NCBI RefSeq assembly: GCF_001039355.2
Contig: NW_019776158.1
Coordinates: forward strand, 30,196 to 74,734
DNA: 44,539 nt
Origin: Lingula anatina
Lineage: Eukaryota; Brachiopoda; Lingulata; Lingulida; Lingulidae
Reading direction: 5' to 3'
In this document: positions 1 through 10,753 of the stretch, piece after piece
Layout: each line of letters opens with the position of its first letter
Numbering within the stretch: position 1 is the first letter of the stretch
Notes under the pieces: generated by a model
Database searches by the model: none
The model's input: the letters and a program-made list of their open reading frames with translations, nothing else
Told to the model about the DNA's origin: nothing
Translations under genes and position numbers: made by a program

Positions 1-2741
1 GCTGCCCTGTTCATCTTGAACTATGGGAGGCATCCAAGTTCTTTCTTTTCTGACAAGATCTCCTGTCTCTTTATCCAACTTGAACTTGCAAGTCCCTGGA
101 ATAGGCTCCTGGCGTTTTCTGGGAGAATATCTCTTAGGCACGGACGACAGCTTCTTTCCTCCATAACCTCGGACTTTGGGCTGGACAAGATGGCGATCTG
201 TGAAGCGAAACTCACAAAATGTAACTCCACTTTTTGTGACTCGTTCTTTCCCTGGATGCATCAACTGGTATTGAACAATTTTAGACTTTTGTTTGAGAGG
301 GACATCTCTTGTCTTGGCAGTGTCAATCTGTGACAAGGCAGACCTCTCTGTGGCAGTAAAGGCACTGGTCGGGGCGCTGTGAGCAGTTCTGGCTGTGCTT
401 ACAGGCCCCTGATGGACAGAGTCATATGTGGCATTGGACGGAGTATCCACAGCAGCTGTGGCCATAGCAGGGTGACTGGTAGAGAGATGAGGAGTGTAAT
501 GTGTCCACTGGGTTTTCCTTCTCCTTCCTCTCTGACCAGTGTGATCTCCATATATCAATTCCCGTACTGTCACTGAGGACGGTAAACCACTGGGGGAGTC
601 TGCTGTCCCTGACATGGTAATGTTACTGCTGGAAGACTGGCTACTATTACTGTAATTGTTCACTGGCACTGACCAGGCTGCTGTGCCACTGGGAATATTT
701 GGACTGAAAGAGGTGGGTATTGCCAACAATGGGATGGCTTGGTTAACTGAAGCATAGGAGCCTATCCCAGTGGCCATCATGACAGGGAAGCCCACCTGGT
801 CCACCATACTGGACACTGGCTGGGATAACTTGCTGGTGCTGAGCTGCTGGGATAAATAACCAGAAGTTGCCGTGGCAACGGCTGGTGCAGCTGTTGACGC
901 AGTCACATTGGCAGTATTTTTGGAAGCCGGATCAACAGCATTGATAAATACCAGTTTCTTGTTGTAGTTGGCAGATCTATTTACTGAGTCTGTGTGTCTC
1001 GTGTCCATGTCTACTTTCTGTGTAGCTGACATTGATTGGTCTTCCATTCTCTGATTAGACCAAGTTTTAGTATAGAGATTATCCAGTGTTCTCTCCCCTT
1101 CTTTCTTCACACGCACAGTGGACAGATCTAAGACTTCATCCTGAGTATTTCTATTATCAACTTGAGGTTCTACATGTTCATTTCTGCAATCTTTATCTTG
1201 GTGAGCATCCTGTTGTTGAATATCTTCCATTTCAGCAGCTTCACTCTCTGAGCCTCCAAGGTCTGAGTAGTTCATCTCATCACCCTCAACACAATGCCTG
1301 AATAGATGAAAGAAACAATAAATATAATACTTGAAATGACAAAGTCATCGACTAAGAAGATAATTTTGTTGTCCAGAGTTTAATTTAATGTACAGTGCAT
1401 GTAAAACATAAGTAAATTGTTGTTCATAGAAATGAGACATTTATGTGCTATAATTTTGAGTAGACAATTACTGAAAGGGGCATTTTTTGAGGCTACACTC
1501 AATCAAAACCAACATTATTTAAAGAAAGGAAAAAATACACCTTTACATTGTTGAGTAAAATATTTGTCATCAATTTTTATACTAACCTATAATGTAGTTT
1601 AAGTAGATATTTGACAAAACCATCATTATCTTTCTCCATCTCAATTCTAGCAGCATCAAAATCATCATACACAAATCTGGATAATGAAATGGAAGGTGTG
1701 GCCTGTCTGTGCTTAAGTGGCATCTGAAACATTATGTACAATAAATATCAGAAATGTCTATCTTCACAAAAAATAGTAACACCAACAGTTCAAAACAGCA
1801 TCTTTTTTTATTTCCAATTTTCCATTAAAATGAAAAACTTATACAACAAACTCAACATATTAAAAATGACTTTTAAGTTGATTAAAATTGTGTAAACCAA
1901 CTTTTACATTAAAAACAGTTAATAACCAACTTCTTATGTATTAAACACATACCATTCTAGTCTGTAAGTTTGTTCTCTGAATGTTCCCTGTGGAAGAGTC
2001 ATTGTCTACAATGGAATCCTCGTCTTGGCAGGTGCTGGACAGGTGAGAAATAGGGGGCGCCAGGTTGGAGGACAGGCCATGCTGTCTGCCATTTTCACTT
2101 AAATTTTGACTGTAAATATAAAACATATGTAAAGCCAATTTTCTAATTTTTTTTTTTTTTACAAATTACACCTTTCATTATTTTCCTTAATTACCTACAG
2201 TGTAATGAGTTATGTCTGTATTTAAGATAGAGATGCATGAGGTATAAAAATTTACTGACAGTAAAAATGAATTTTCAACAAATATACATCTTCAAACTAT
2301 AATTGTAAAATGAAGAAATGAATTTTCAATTAATCTGAAACATCTTCAAGCTTAAAAGGCAGAATAAATATCATAGTATAATAAATAATACAATGCACCA
2401 ATATCTATCAAACAACTGGCTGTGCAGCTGGTTAAAAAAAATCTGTCTATGCTTGTAACTAAACAGACATACCTGAGGTTGAGCAGATGTTGAATAAATT
2501 GTGAATCAGATATGAGTCCCAGTCTGGACTTCTCTCTCTGCCAGGGCTGTGTATAAGATGAAGGCAACTGAATGCTGGCATTTCTCTGCATCCTACGGTA
2601 CATTTTCCTCACTTCTTTCCTGTCCATGCCCACATATTTTTTGGGTCGCCCTGCTCCAACTCTGTACCCTCCACGCACACTTTTTGTTGATTTGAGAAAT
2701 TCCTTCATCTTCCAGTCATCATCATTCTCTTCAGATGCCAT
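1..2741 (-). CDS. Unrecognised nuclear-looking protein, 5' four coding exons (partial)
   Basis: Four coding exons read on the minus strand: 2741-2473, 2109-1953, 1723-1587 and 1297-1, the last running off the window. All junctions are GT-AG and phases agree (2, 0, 2), giving about 620 residues without a stop. The start ATG has a strong context (CCACCATGG). The N-terminus is acidic (EENDDDWKMKEFL), then a basic segment with an AT-hook-like core (GAGRPKKYVGMDRKEVRK, about residues 28-46), then a conserved-looking stretch (NASIQLPSS, later SDSQFIQHLLNL). A long Ser/Thr/Pro/Ala-rich, probably disordered region follows, with RGRRRKTQW inside it. The visible C-terminal part is basic and aromatic (SKIVQYQLMHPGKERV, FCEFRFTDRHLVQPKVRGYG). 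I do not recognise the family. DNA or chromatin binding is inferred only from the basic GRPKK segment. The exon chain is well supported; the function is unknown. Confidence 0.75.
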
Positions 2742-4273
2742 GGTGGTGGTACACAGGAAATACCACCATGTACTAACCCTCTGTCAAAGCACCATACTGT
2801 ATGTACACTGCATTCAGCAAGACACCTGATGAAGATTAATAAATCTGTGATTGATATAAAAAATAACAAAAATTGTAAGAATATTTTACAACCCCACCTA
2901 CAAAAATGGCAAACATAGCACCACAAGATTACATTTGGTAAACAGTATATCTACATAAACTATATTTTATATTTTGACAATAAAGTACATGTAGACTGAA
3001 AATAAAGTAGATGTTTTGTTGTAATCAGCTACATTTCCATTAGTAGATTAAATAAATTGATTTTCCTTTTACATAGCTATAAATACTATCCAGAAATTTT
3101 TGACCCTTTGCCAATGAAAATGTGCAAATTAATATTATAATATTCCCCAATTTACCTACAGTGATCAGCTCCACTATACAACCTTGAAAGCAGTAAAACG
3201 TTCTGCACAAAATTCAAGGAAACCTAAAATCATCCTTTCACGGTTTTGTTTACTCTCACCAAACCCCTAATCTAAAATGGGCATCTGGCAATTCTGCTTT
3301 CCGTCCTCCACGGAGGCGAGGCAATGGAAATCTATGCCCATAAATGGCATTCAACTACCTGGAGCCGGCGCTTCCAGGAGTTACATATCGCTCCTCTACC
3401 TGAACAGTTTAGTCATCCCAGCAGGCCTTTCCTGCTTTTATTCACAACAGATCCCAAACTGTTTTAACCATTCTTATTTAAAACAGACACTATTAATTTC
3501 CTCGAGACTGAGAGAGAAATTCCTACTGATATTTTACAAAATGCAAAGAGATTCTGAATTTCATAGGTCAATTCGACGCTCTGTGTCCACTTTAGCCAGG
3601 TGTAATTTACTGCAGATTCAGAGATCATATGTAATGCACAAATTCAAACACGTATATAACTCACCAAATCGCATTACTTAATTAAAAGGCAACTTTTAAC
3701 GAGTTGACCCTCACCAAGATACATTTCATAGGGGGCAGCCATATTGGTGATTCCTAGAAATGGATGTGATGTTCTATTTCATTGGCTTAAAGTAATGAAG
3801 TCAATCTGATCAAATTTGAAGGCAATAATGGAAAAGACACATAAACAGAAGCAGATAATAATGAAAACAAACTAATTAAGTATAAAAACACGTTCATATT
3901 CATGTTTGAGCAAATTAGCTTGTGTTAAATCAGTATTAAAAGTAAATTTTATCGTGGATGTGTGATCTTTACTTGGCCAATCAAACATCATCTCTGACGG
4001 ATATCTACGCTAAATTTTCGTACCTTTCCGTAAAATGAATAAAAACTTTGTGATTGGTCATTTAATTTACGGAAATACCCGAAAGGGTGACATCTTAGAA
4101 CAGGCGAGGTGTGGATTTGTCTTTTCATGTTCCCAAAAAACCGGTCTATCATGAGTAACTCAAAGTGGTAAACTACCTAGAAAATGACCGACGAGCTAAG
4201 AGAATAGTTGTTCGTCCTTTTTCATTCGGGATTATCTGAGCACATTTCATGTTGCCGTGTAAACCGAAGAACA
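2742..4273. promoter_or_regulatory. Divergent upstream region between the unknown gene and TBPL1
   Basis: Head-to-head intergenic region of about 1.5 kb with no convincing coding exon. Just before TBPL1 there are CCAAT-type motifs: CCAAT at 3977-3981 and ATTGG at 4053-4057, with other ATTGG sites near 3743 and 3778. A perfect 10-bp inverted repeat (TTTCCGTAAA at 4025-4034, TTTACGGAAA at 4066-4075) brackets the 4053 motif. No TATA box was seen near TBPL1, as is usual for housekeeping genes. The part from 3215 onward recurs after the N at 4865. Regulatory roles are inferred from position and motif only. Confidence 0.35.
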
Positions 4274-6515
4274 ATGACGGAGGTGCTGCAGGTCCATCAG
4301 CAACAGCCAGCGACAGAGAGAAACGCAGACATTGGTATCGTTGTTGAGGCAGAGACGCAGTGCCAAGAACACACGGAGACTAAGACAGAGCCTGTGATAG
4401 ATATTGTGATAAACAATGTTGTGTGTTCCTTTAACACAAGGTGTCATCTGAACCTGAGGAAGATAGCGACAGAGGGGATCAATGTTGAATACAAGAGGGA
4501 GAATGGGGTATGACCACTTAGTCTTAACACTCTTCACGCTAGCACTTCTATAAATTTACACTTTTATAACCAATGCTGTGAATAAAATACTGTGAATAGA
4601 TTTGCTAGACTGATCGTTCAAGCTTGTTATTTTTCAAAGATATATTTTTTTCAAAGATGTAATTTTACATAAACATAAGCACATTCGACTGTCACCTTGA
4701 TTAAGTATTCGACCAGTTAAATGAACCTAAAAATTCCAGAACACGAGTGTCGACTACCATATTAGTCTAACATGCAAAAAAATCATCAAAATCAGTTAAT
4801 TTTTCATGGGAGTTCATAAAACTGCCAAATGGCCTCGAAAAAAAAGGTGAGCTTGTGAAACAGANCAAGGAAACCTAAAATCATCCTTTCACGGTTTTGT
4901 TTACTCTCACCAAACCCCTAATCTAAAATGGGCATCTGGCAATTCTGCTTTCCGTCCTCCACGGAGGCGAGGCAATGGAAATCTATGCCCATAAATGGCA
5001 TTCAACTACCTGGAGCCGGCGCTTCCAGGAGTTACATATCGCTCCTCTACCTGAACAGTTTAGTCATCCCAGCAGGCCTTTCCTGCTTTTATTCACAACA
5101 GATCCCAAACTGTTTTAACCATTCTTATTTAAAACAGACACTATTAATTTCCTCGAGACTGAGAGAGAAATTCCTACTGATATTTTACAAAATGCAAAGA
5201 GATTCTGAATTTCATAGGTCAATTCGACGCTCTGTGTCCACTTTAGCCAGGTGTAATTTACTGCAGATTCAGAGATCATATGTAATGCACAAATTCAAAC
5301 ACGTATATAACTCACCAAATCGCATTACTTAATTAAAAGGCAACTTTTAACGAGTTGACCCTCACCAAGATACATTTCATAGGGGGCAGCCATATTGGTG
5401 ATTCCTAGAAATGGATGTGATGTTCTATTTCATTGGCTTAAAGTAATGAAGTCAATCTGATCAAATTTGAAGGCAATAATGGAAAAGACACATAAACAGA
5501 AGCAGATAATAATGAAAACAAACTAATTAAGTATAAAAACACGTTCATATTTTTGTTTGAGCAAATTAGCTTGTGTTAAATCAGTATTAAAAGTAAATTT
5601 TATCGTGGATGTGTGATCTTTACTTGGCCAATCAAACATCATCTCTGACGGATATCTACGCTAAATTTTCGTACCTTTCCGTAAAATGAATAAAAACTTT
5701 GTGATTGGTCATTTAATTTACGGAAATACCCGAAAGGGTGACATCTTAGAACAGGCGAGGTGTGGATTTGTCTTTTCATGTTCCCAAAAAACCGGTCTAT
5801 CATGAGTAACTCAAAGTGGTAAACTACCTAGAAAATGACCGACGAGCTAAGAGAATAGTTGTTCGTCCTTTTTCATTCGGGATTATCTGAGCACATTTCA
5901 TGTTGCCGTGTAAACCGAAGAACAATGACGGAGGTGCTGCAGGTCCATCAGCAACAGCCAGCGACAGAGAGAAACGCAGACATTGGTATCGTTGTTGAGG
6001 CAGAGACGCAGTGCCAAGAACACACGGAGACTAAGACAGAGCCTGTGATAGATATTGTGATAAACAATGTTGTGTGTTCCTTTAACACAAGGTGTCATCT
6101 GAACCTGAGGAAGATAGCGACAGAGGGGATCAATGTTGAATACAAGAGGGAGAATGGGGTATGACCACTTAGTCTTAACACTCTTCACGCTAGCACTTCT
6201 ATAAATTTACACTTTTATAACCAATGCTGTGAATAAAATACTGTGAATAGATTTGCTAGACTGATCGTTCAAGCTTGTTATTTTTCAAAGATATAATTTT
6301 TTCAAAGATGTAATTTTACATAAACATAAGCACATTCGACTGTCACCTTGATTAAGTATTCGACCAGTTAAATGAACCTAAAAATTCCAGAACACGAGTG
6401 TCGACTACCATATTAGTCTAACATGCAAAAAAATCATCAAAATCAGTTAATTTTTCATGGGAGTTCATAAAACTGCCAAATGGCCTCGAAAAAAAAGGTG
6501 AGCTTGTGAAACAGA
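3215..6515. repeat. Near-identical 1.65-kb direct duplication around an N (probable assembly artefact)
   Basis: Positions 3215-4864 and 4866-6515 match at a constant offset of 1651. I saw only a few substitutions by eye, near 3900/5551 and in the T-run near 4644/6295. The single N at 4865 sits exactly between the copies. Both carry the TBPL1 upstream region, exon 1 and the first part of intron 1. Contig ends that overlap but were joined with a placeholder N are the simplest explanation. A true tandem duplication is possible but would not be expected to begin and end at the N. Confidence 0.85.
4274..4507 (+). CDS. TBPL1: TBPL1 coding exon 1, extra copy
   Basis: Sequence copy of TBPL1 exon 1 (see 5925-8422): ATG at 4274, encoding a 40-residue Gln/Glu/Thr-rich leader and then the first strand-helix of the TBP-like fold (NNVVCSF, CHLNLRKIATEG). 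It ends at a phase-0 donor, GGG|GTATGA. It is separated from exon 2 by the N at 4865 and a second, identical exon 1. It most likely represents the same biological exon assembled twice, so it should not be counted as an alternative first exon or separate gene. Confidence 0.8.
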
Positions 6516-8422
6516 ATCTCCAAAAATAAGCAATAGAAAATTCAAATAAAATAGTAAAAGACAACGGATCATCCAAACTCGGTACACCTACTGCTGTATT
6601 CCCAAGCTTCATCCTCCTGTAAAGATACTTAACCAATTTTGATCATGTATACCAGGTTCATTAACCAGTTGAGTGTGCACATAAGTACCCAAGTATTGCA
6701 TGCTTTATTTATTGCTGTTAAACATTTCCTTCAGGCATGGGCTTTTGTAAAAACTGAAAGCAGTGTTATTTGCTGCAGGCATACAGGGGTCTCATAAGTA
6801 CCTTTGTTTTAACAATTGAAATATAATACAAAAACCATGTACCCTCTAGACTTATACATAACACAACATGGTTGGTGTCATTTTATATGTTGGAATATAT
6901 TTTATATCTTGTAATAACTTGTTGGTCAGATTTTAAAAAGAATAATGCCCATCTTTTGTTCCAGATAGTTTTTTATTTTTCAGGGGTTTTCATCATTATT
7001 ATTATTATTATTTGCTTCCTTTCCAGATGGTGTCAATGAAGATAAGGCATCCAAAAGCCACTGCCAGTATTTGGTCATCAGGAAAGATAACATGTACTGG
7101 AGCCACAAGGTGATGACATGGGACTAAAACACAGTTATCTTAAGTCATTGTTTGTAAATATATCGCATAGGTTATGGCTGGCACTGACGGTCCTATAAAC
7201 ACTAGATTATCTTCTTCAGGGATATGGAAGGGCAGTATTTAAATTGTACATATCTTATTACATGTAATGTATATTCTTATCATAGTGAATTGCATGTACT
7301 AGCATTGTGTCTTTTGAGGGAGGTTGATTTTAATGAAGTTATAAGTAGGATGGATTTTCTTTTATTTTCAGTGAAGAGGAAGCAAAGAAGGCTGGTAGGA
7401 AGGTGGCGAGGGCATTGCAGAAGTTGGGCTTCAACGTCAAGTTTGCTAGTTTCAGGGTTGTCAACGTACTGGCCACCTGCATCTTACCCTTCGCAATCAG
7501 GATTCAAACTTTCTCAGATGAAAACAGAAATAACGCCAGGTAAAACAGAGTTTGCCTTTTCAGATAAATATTTTCCATCTCTGCTCAAGGATATGCATTG
7601 ATCGAATTAATGTCTGCCATTACCCAGTTCTCCTTTATCTGGTCTAGTTGTAAAAGTTGTTAATAACTATTGTGTCCCAACAGTTAACTCCCTCCCCCTT
7701 TCTTCATCTACACAAGGGTTAACATAAAGTTTTCTAGAATTAGTGAAATCATTCCATTATTGTTTATCTAATTACACCATGACCCCCTTGTTTCTTTTCT
7801 AGTTATGAACCGGAACTGCACCCAGGAGTTACGTACAAAATAAAAGATCCAAAGGCAACATTAAAAGTGTTTTCCACAGGGAGTATAACTGTTACAGGTA
7901 AATATACAAGAGGTTTACAATACAGCTAGAAAATTGTTGGTGCTACCTACCACTGTATTAGATAGTGAACAGTGGTAACTTCTTCCTGTGAGTTCCTTAC
8001 ACAGAGGATGATCTCTGTTCTTATGGAATTTCTGGTAATTAAAAAAGAATGTGTGTGTGCAACATATGCAAAACACCAACATACATACTGGGGCCATATA
8101 ATTTATATGATCATTCCATATTACATGGGTCATATGTTCGGGTGGTGATAATTTTCTCTTTTATTTTCTAGCTCCCCGTGTTTCCAATGTGCAGTCTGCC
8201 ATCGAACATGTTTATCCTCTGGTCTACGAGCACAAAATGTACAAGCCTCCTTCCTCTGTAAAGACTCTCCCAGAAGCTGCAGTGGAAGTATCAGGCCCCA
8301 CTAAAATAAAGCGGAAGAAACCAAAAATTACAAAATCAATAGACTTGGATGAGGAAGATGAGTGCAGCTCATTTGAGTCAAGTGGTGACGAAAGTTACAG
8401 CTCAGATGCCAGTTTTGACTGA
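5925..8422 (+). CDS. TBPL1: TATA-box-binding protein-like 1 (TRF2/TLF/TLP), complete model
   Basis: Five coding exons: 5925-6158, 7027-7109, 7372-7539, 7803-7897 and 8172-8422, all GT-AG with consistent phases (0, 2, 2, 1), giving 276 residues. The saddle core spans about residues 41-215. It has the TRF2-type signatures CHLNLRKIA, TASIWSSGKITCTGATSEEE, SYEPELHPGV and FSTGSITVT. These match vertebrate TBPL1 rather than TBP. TBPL1 pairs with TFIIA and directs transcription from TATA-less promoters in the nucleus. The protein is much longer than the roughly 186-residue human one: it has a 40-residue leader and a C-terminal tail of about 60 residues, basic (KIKRKKPKITK) and then acidic/serine-rich (DEEDE, then Ser-rich with SSDASFD at the end). 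Family identity is very secure. Confidence 0.95.
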
Positions 8423-8449
8423 AGAGTTTCAGAAATGGAATTGATTAAA

Positions 8450-8602
8450 GGCCCCACTAACTACTCCCAGGGTCAAGTGTGGCGACCCACTACAAAGTTT
8501 GCCATGTAATAGACACTAAATAGATATCTCGTGGGGAAGTATTCAAGTGGGTCGGCCATATTTGACCCTTGGACTAGTTAGTACCCTATTCTGAATGGGG
8601 CC
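8450..8602. mobile_element. Foldback MITE-like insertion present in only one haplotype copy
   Basis: About 153 bp present in copy 1 and missing at the equivalent site of copy 2 (around 12165-12175). The ends are inverted: it starts GGCCCCA and finishes TGGGGCC. Subterminal arms of about 37 bp are imperfectly complementary: 8455-8491 contains ACTAACTACTCC, AGGGTCAA and GACCCACT; 8546-8583 contains AGTGGGTC, TTGACCC and TAGTTAGT. It has no coding capacity. Inverted ends, small size and presence/absence polymorphism fit a non-autonomous DNA transposon. I could not define a clear target-site duplication, so the family is unassigned. Confidence 0.6.
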
Positions 8603-9514
8603 ATGCATTGATGTTACTTTTTCTCTCACTTGGTATATGACTTGTTTTTGACTCCAATGTTCATCACATTGAACCATAGTTGGAACTAATGCAGCAAAAA
8701 CGATGCAGTAGAACTTACTGTCAAACACTATTGTTACTATAAATGTAAAAGATAAGAGATTTTGAATTAAAAAGTGGATTTCTTCAATCATTTTTCCCAG
8801 TATGAATGGTCATACTGTTTGAATACAGCTTCATTACTGATTTACAGTTGAAATATTTAAAATGGAAGGAAAGCTAACACTGCTTGAAGTTAAAGGATAG
8901 AAGGCCAAGGGTATATTCCAGCTTTAAACTTTACAAGTATACAAAGCAAGTATGATTAGAATGTACAAAATCTCATTGATCTCAGAAAGAAACAGATGTT
9001 ATTAAACATCCCCCTGAAAGTAGTTTTATTAAGCAATGTTGTGTGAATGAAGTCGGAGGTGTAGGTGCCTTGCCACACCTGTTTATAAGGTGAGGGTGGA
9101 CAGGCTCTGGGACAAATATAATGTAAGCAGTTCTTTTGGAGGTAAATTAATGGCAGGTAATGTGCTGCAAATCACTGGTATACTTTCACCCTCCTCTCAT
9201 GTTGTATTTCATTATATCAATTGTTAGATGATTGTTAGGCACAATTCGTACTGTTATCTCGTGCCAATTAGCAACTGTTTCAGTTTCAAGGTCATTTTTG
9301 TTTGTTATTTGAGAGGTCATCAACCTTTTCATTGTGTAAGTTTCTACTTTTGTATAATAATAAATTTGGTTATGTAATAAGTGCTCCTGTTGTAGATTTT
9401 ACTTTACACCAGTTAGATTCTCAGACAATCCTACAGTGGTTCTCATATCAAATATATTTCAGTGCAGGTTGTTCAGTATTTTAGACCCCACCCAAATTGC
9501 ATTCAGATTAAGGC

Positions 9515-9608
9515 CTACTGAAGCTGCTAAAAGATAGTTAATTACCCCCGTACAGCTTCAGTAGACCTGCCAGACATCAGAGCCACTTAGCCAAATTTAA
9601 TTTGGCTA
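9515..9608. repeat. Two neighbouring hairpin-forming inverted repeats
   Basis: CTACTGAAGCTG (9515-9526) pairs with CAGCTTCAGTAG (9553-9564) around a 26-base loop. Just downstream, TAGCCAAATT and AATTTGGCTA (9588-9608) form a palindrome with a one-base centre. In the other haplotype copy the second is a 16-bp perfect palindrome (13160-13175) and the first has one mismatch. The position is downstream of TBPL1; the function is unknown. Confidence 0.5.
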
Positions 9609-10171
9609 GAAACCCTTCAGAGATGGGTCAATCTTGCTTGATCGATTTAGGCATAGGAATGGGGTCTTAGTTAATTTCTGAGTACAATTACTGCACCCAA
9701 AATAATTAGTACAGAGAAATAAACTACTAACAATTTTACCTCCCCCCCCCCACATAATTTTTACACACGATCTCTTTAAAGATTGCCAAGCACATTTCAC
9801 AATCTTATCATTCTTTTAATAGTTATACAGATCTGCATCATAAAAATAATGAACTTTATGCACAATTTAAAACAGAGAGACGTATGGATTTTTACAAAAG
9901 TTCTTTATTGTTTTAACCATGAATGTCTGCAGATTTCTCATATAATGTATTCTATATACTTCCAGTTGTTTTTTAAACAGAATAACCATTATCAACATTC
10001 TCACATTGACCAATTGAGGACTTCTATATTATTATGACCAATAATTAATGTCTTGAAATTAAAAAATTAAAAGTCAAGACAGCCAAGCTGTAAGACATTA
10101 TTTCTGCTATGTTCATCTTTATTCAGACAAAAAAACAATTTGATACAAGACGAGCAGCACATATTGCTACA

Positions 10172-10540
10172 TTAGACATCCCAAGATGGAGAGTCATTTG
10201 CTAGGTTATCATTGGCTTCCATCTCCACGTCATCTGCACTGTCTGGCTCATCTAACATGTCCGTATCTAACTCATCAGGATCTGTACCTGACCCACTGTC
10301 AGGCTCATCACCATCCTCTTCATCATCCTCATCATCATAATGCTCTGCTGCTGTTTTACCAATAGGAATGATATCTTTATCTTTATCAGCAATACTCTGT
10401 AGCCAGTCCCTGTGTTCTTCTTCAAGCTTGGAGAGCTCATTCTCATCATCACATGGTTTGTCCACTTGAAACCACAGAGGGTCCACAAGCCTAGGGAGAA
10501 GGCTTGGGCATATTGGACCATTCATTGCCATTGTGGACAT
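10172..10540 (-). CDS. ANAPC15: Anaphase-promoting complex subunit 15, haplotype copy 1
   Basis: Single-exon reading frame of 122 residues, identical in protein sequence to the copy at 13743-14111 despite about 10 silent nucleotide differences. The family-specific pattern is WF-x-VDKPC near residues 22-30, [14 protein letters not shown], then PIGK and EHYDDED followed by a long acidic tail. This matches ANAPC15, about 121 residues in human, a small APC/C subunit that promotes turnover of the mitotic checkpoint complex and Cdc20. It appears to be an allele assembled twice. The likely polyadenylation signal is at 10118-10123 on the minus strand. Confidence 0.9.
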   Translation of the reverse strand: MSTMAMNGPICPSLLPRLVDPLWFQVDKPCDDENELSKLEEEHRDWLQSIADKDKDIIPIGKTAAEHYDDEDDEEDGDEPDSGSGTDPDELDTDMLDEPDSADDVEMEANDNLANDSPSWDV

Positions 10541-10753
10541 TAAATGCTATATATTCAAATGTTTAATACAATGGCTTACAGAAATGTTTGTGCTAACTAA
10601 AACTGCTTTGGCTCTGACCAGCACAGTGACTAGGGCAATATATTCTGCTATATCAGAATGTTTTCTTCTGTCAAATACACTAATTGTAGTCAAGCCAGTG
10701 GACACACTAAAAAAGTCTACACAGTTTCAGNTTATTATTTGCTTCCTTTCCAG

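Larger units (their letters stand above)
8423..10171. other. Tail-to-tail region between TBPL1 and ANAPC15 (copy 1)
   Basis: TBPL1 3' UTR and convergent intergenic space. It holds a foldback insertion at 8450-8602, an AATAAA signal at 9359-9364 that could end TBPL1 on the plus strand, hairpins at 9515-9564 and 9588-9608, and a C-run near 9741. A minus-strand AATAAA (plus-strand TTTATT, 10118-10123) lies just past the ANAPC15 stop and is its likely polyadenylation signal. No coding exon was recognised. The allelic counterpart is 12148-13742. Confidence 0.6.

Noticed and set aside
3277-3681. 134-residue plus-strand open frame, repeated at 4928-5332
   Set aside because: The repetition comes from the duplicated contig end, so it is not evidence of conservation. 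It matches no known protein and lies in the divergent upstream region.
4208-4273. Upstream in-frame extension of TBPL1 from a TTG
   Set aside because: Animal genes rarely start at TTG, and an ATG at 4274 (5925 in the second copy) gives a sensible start.
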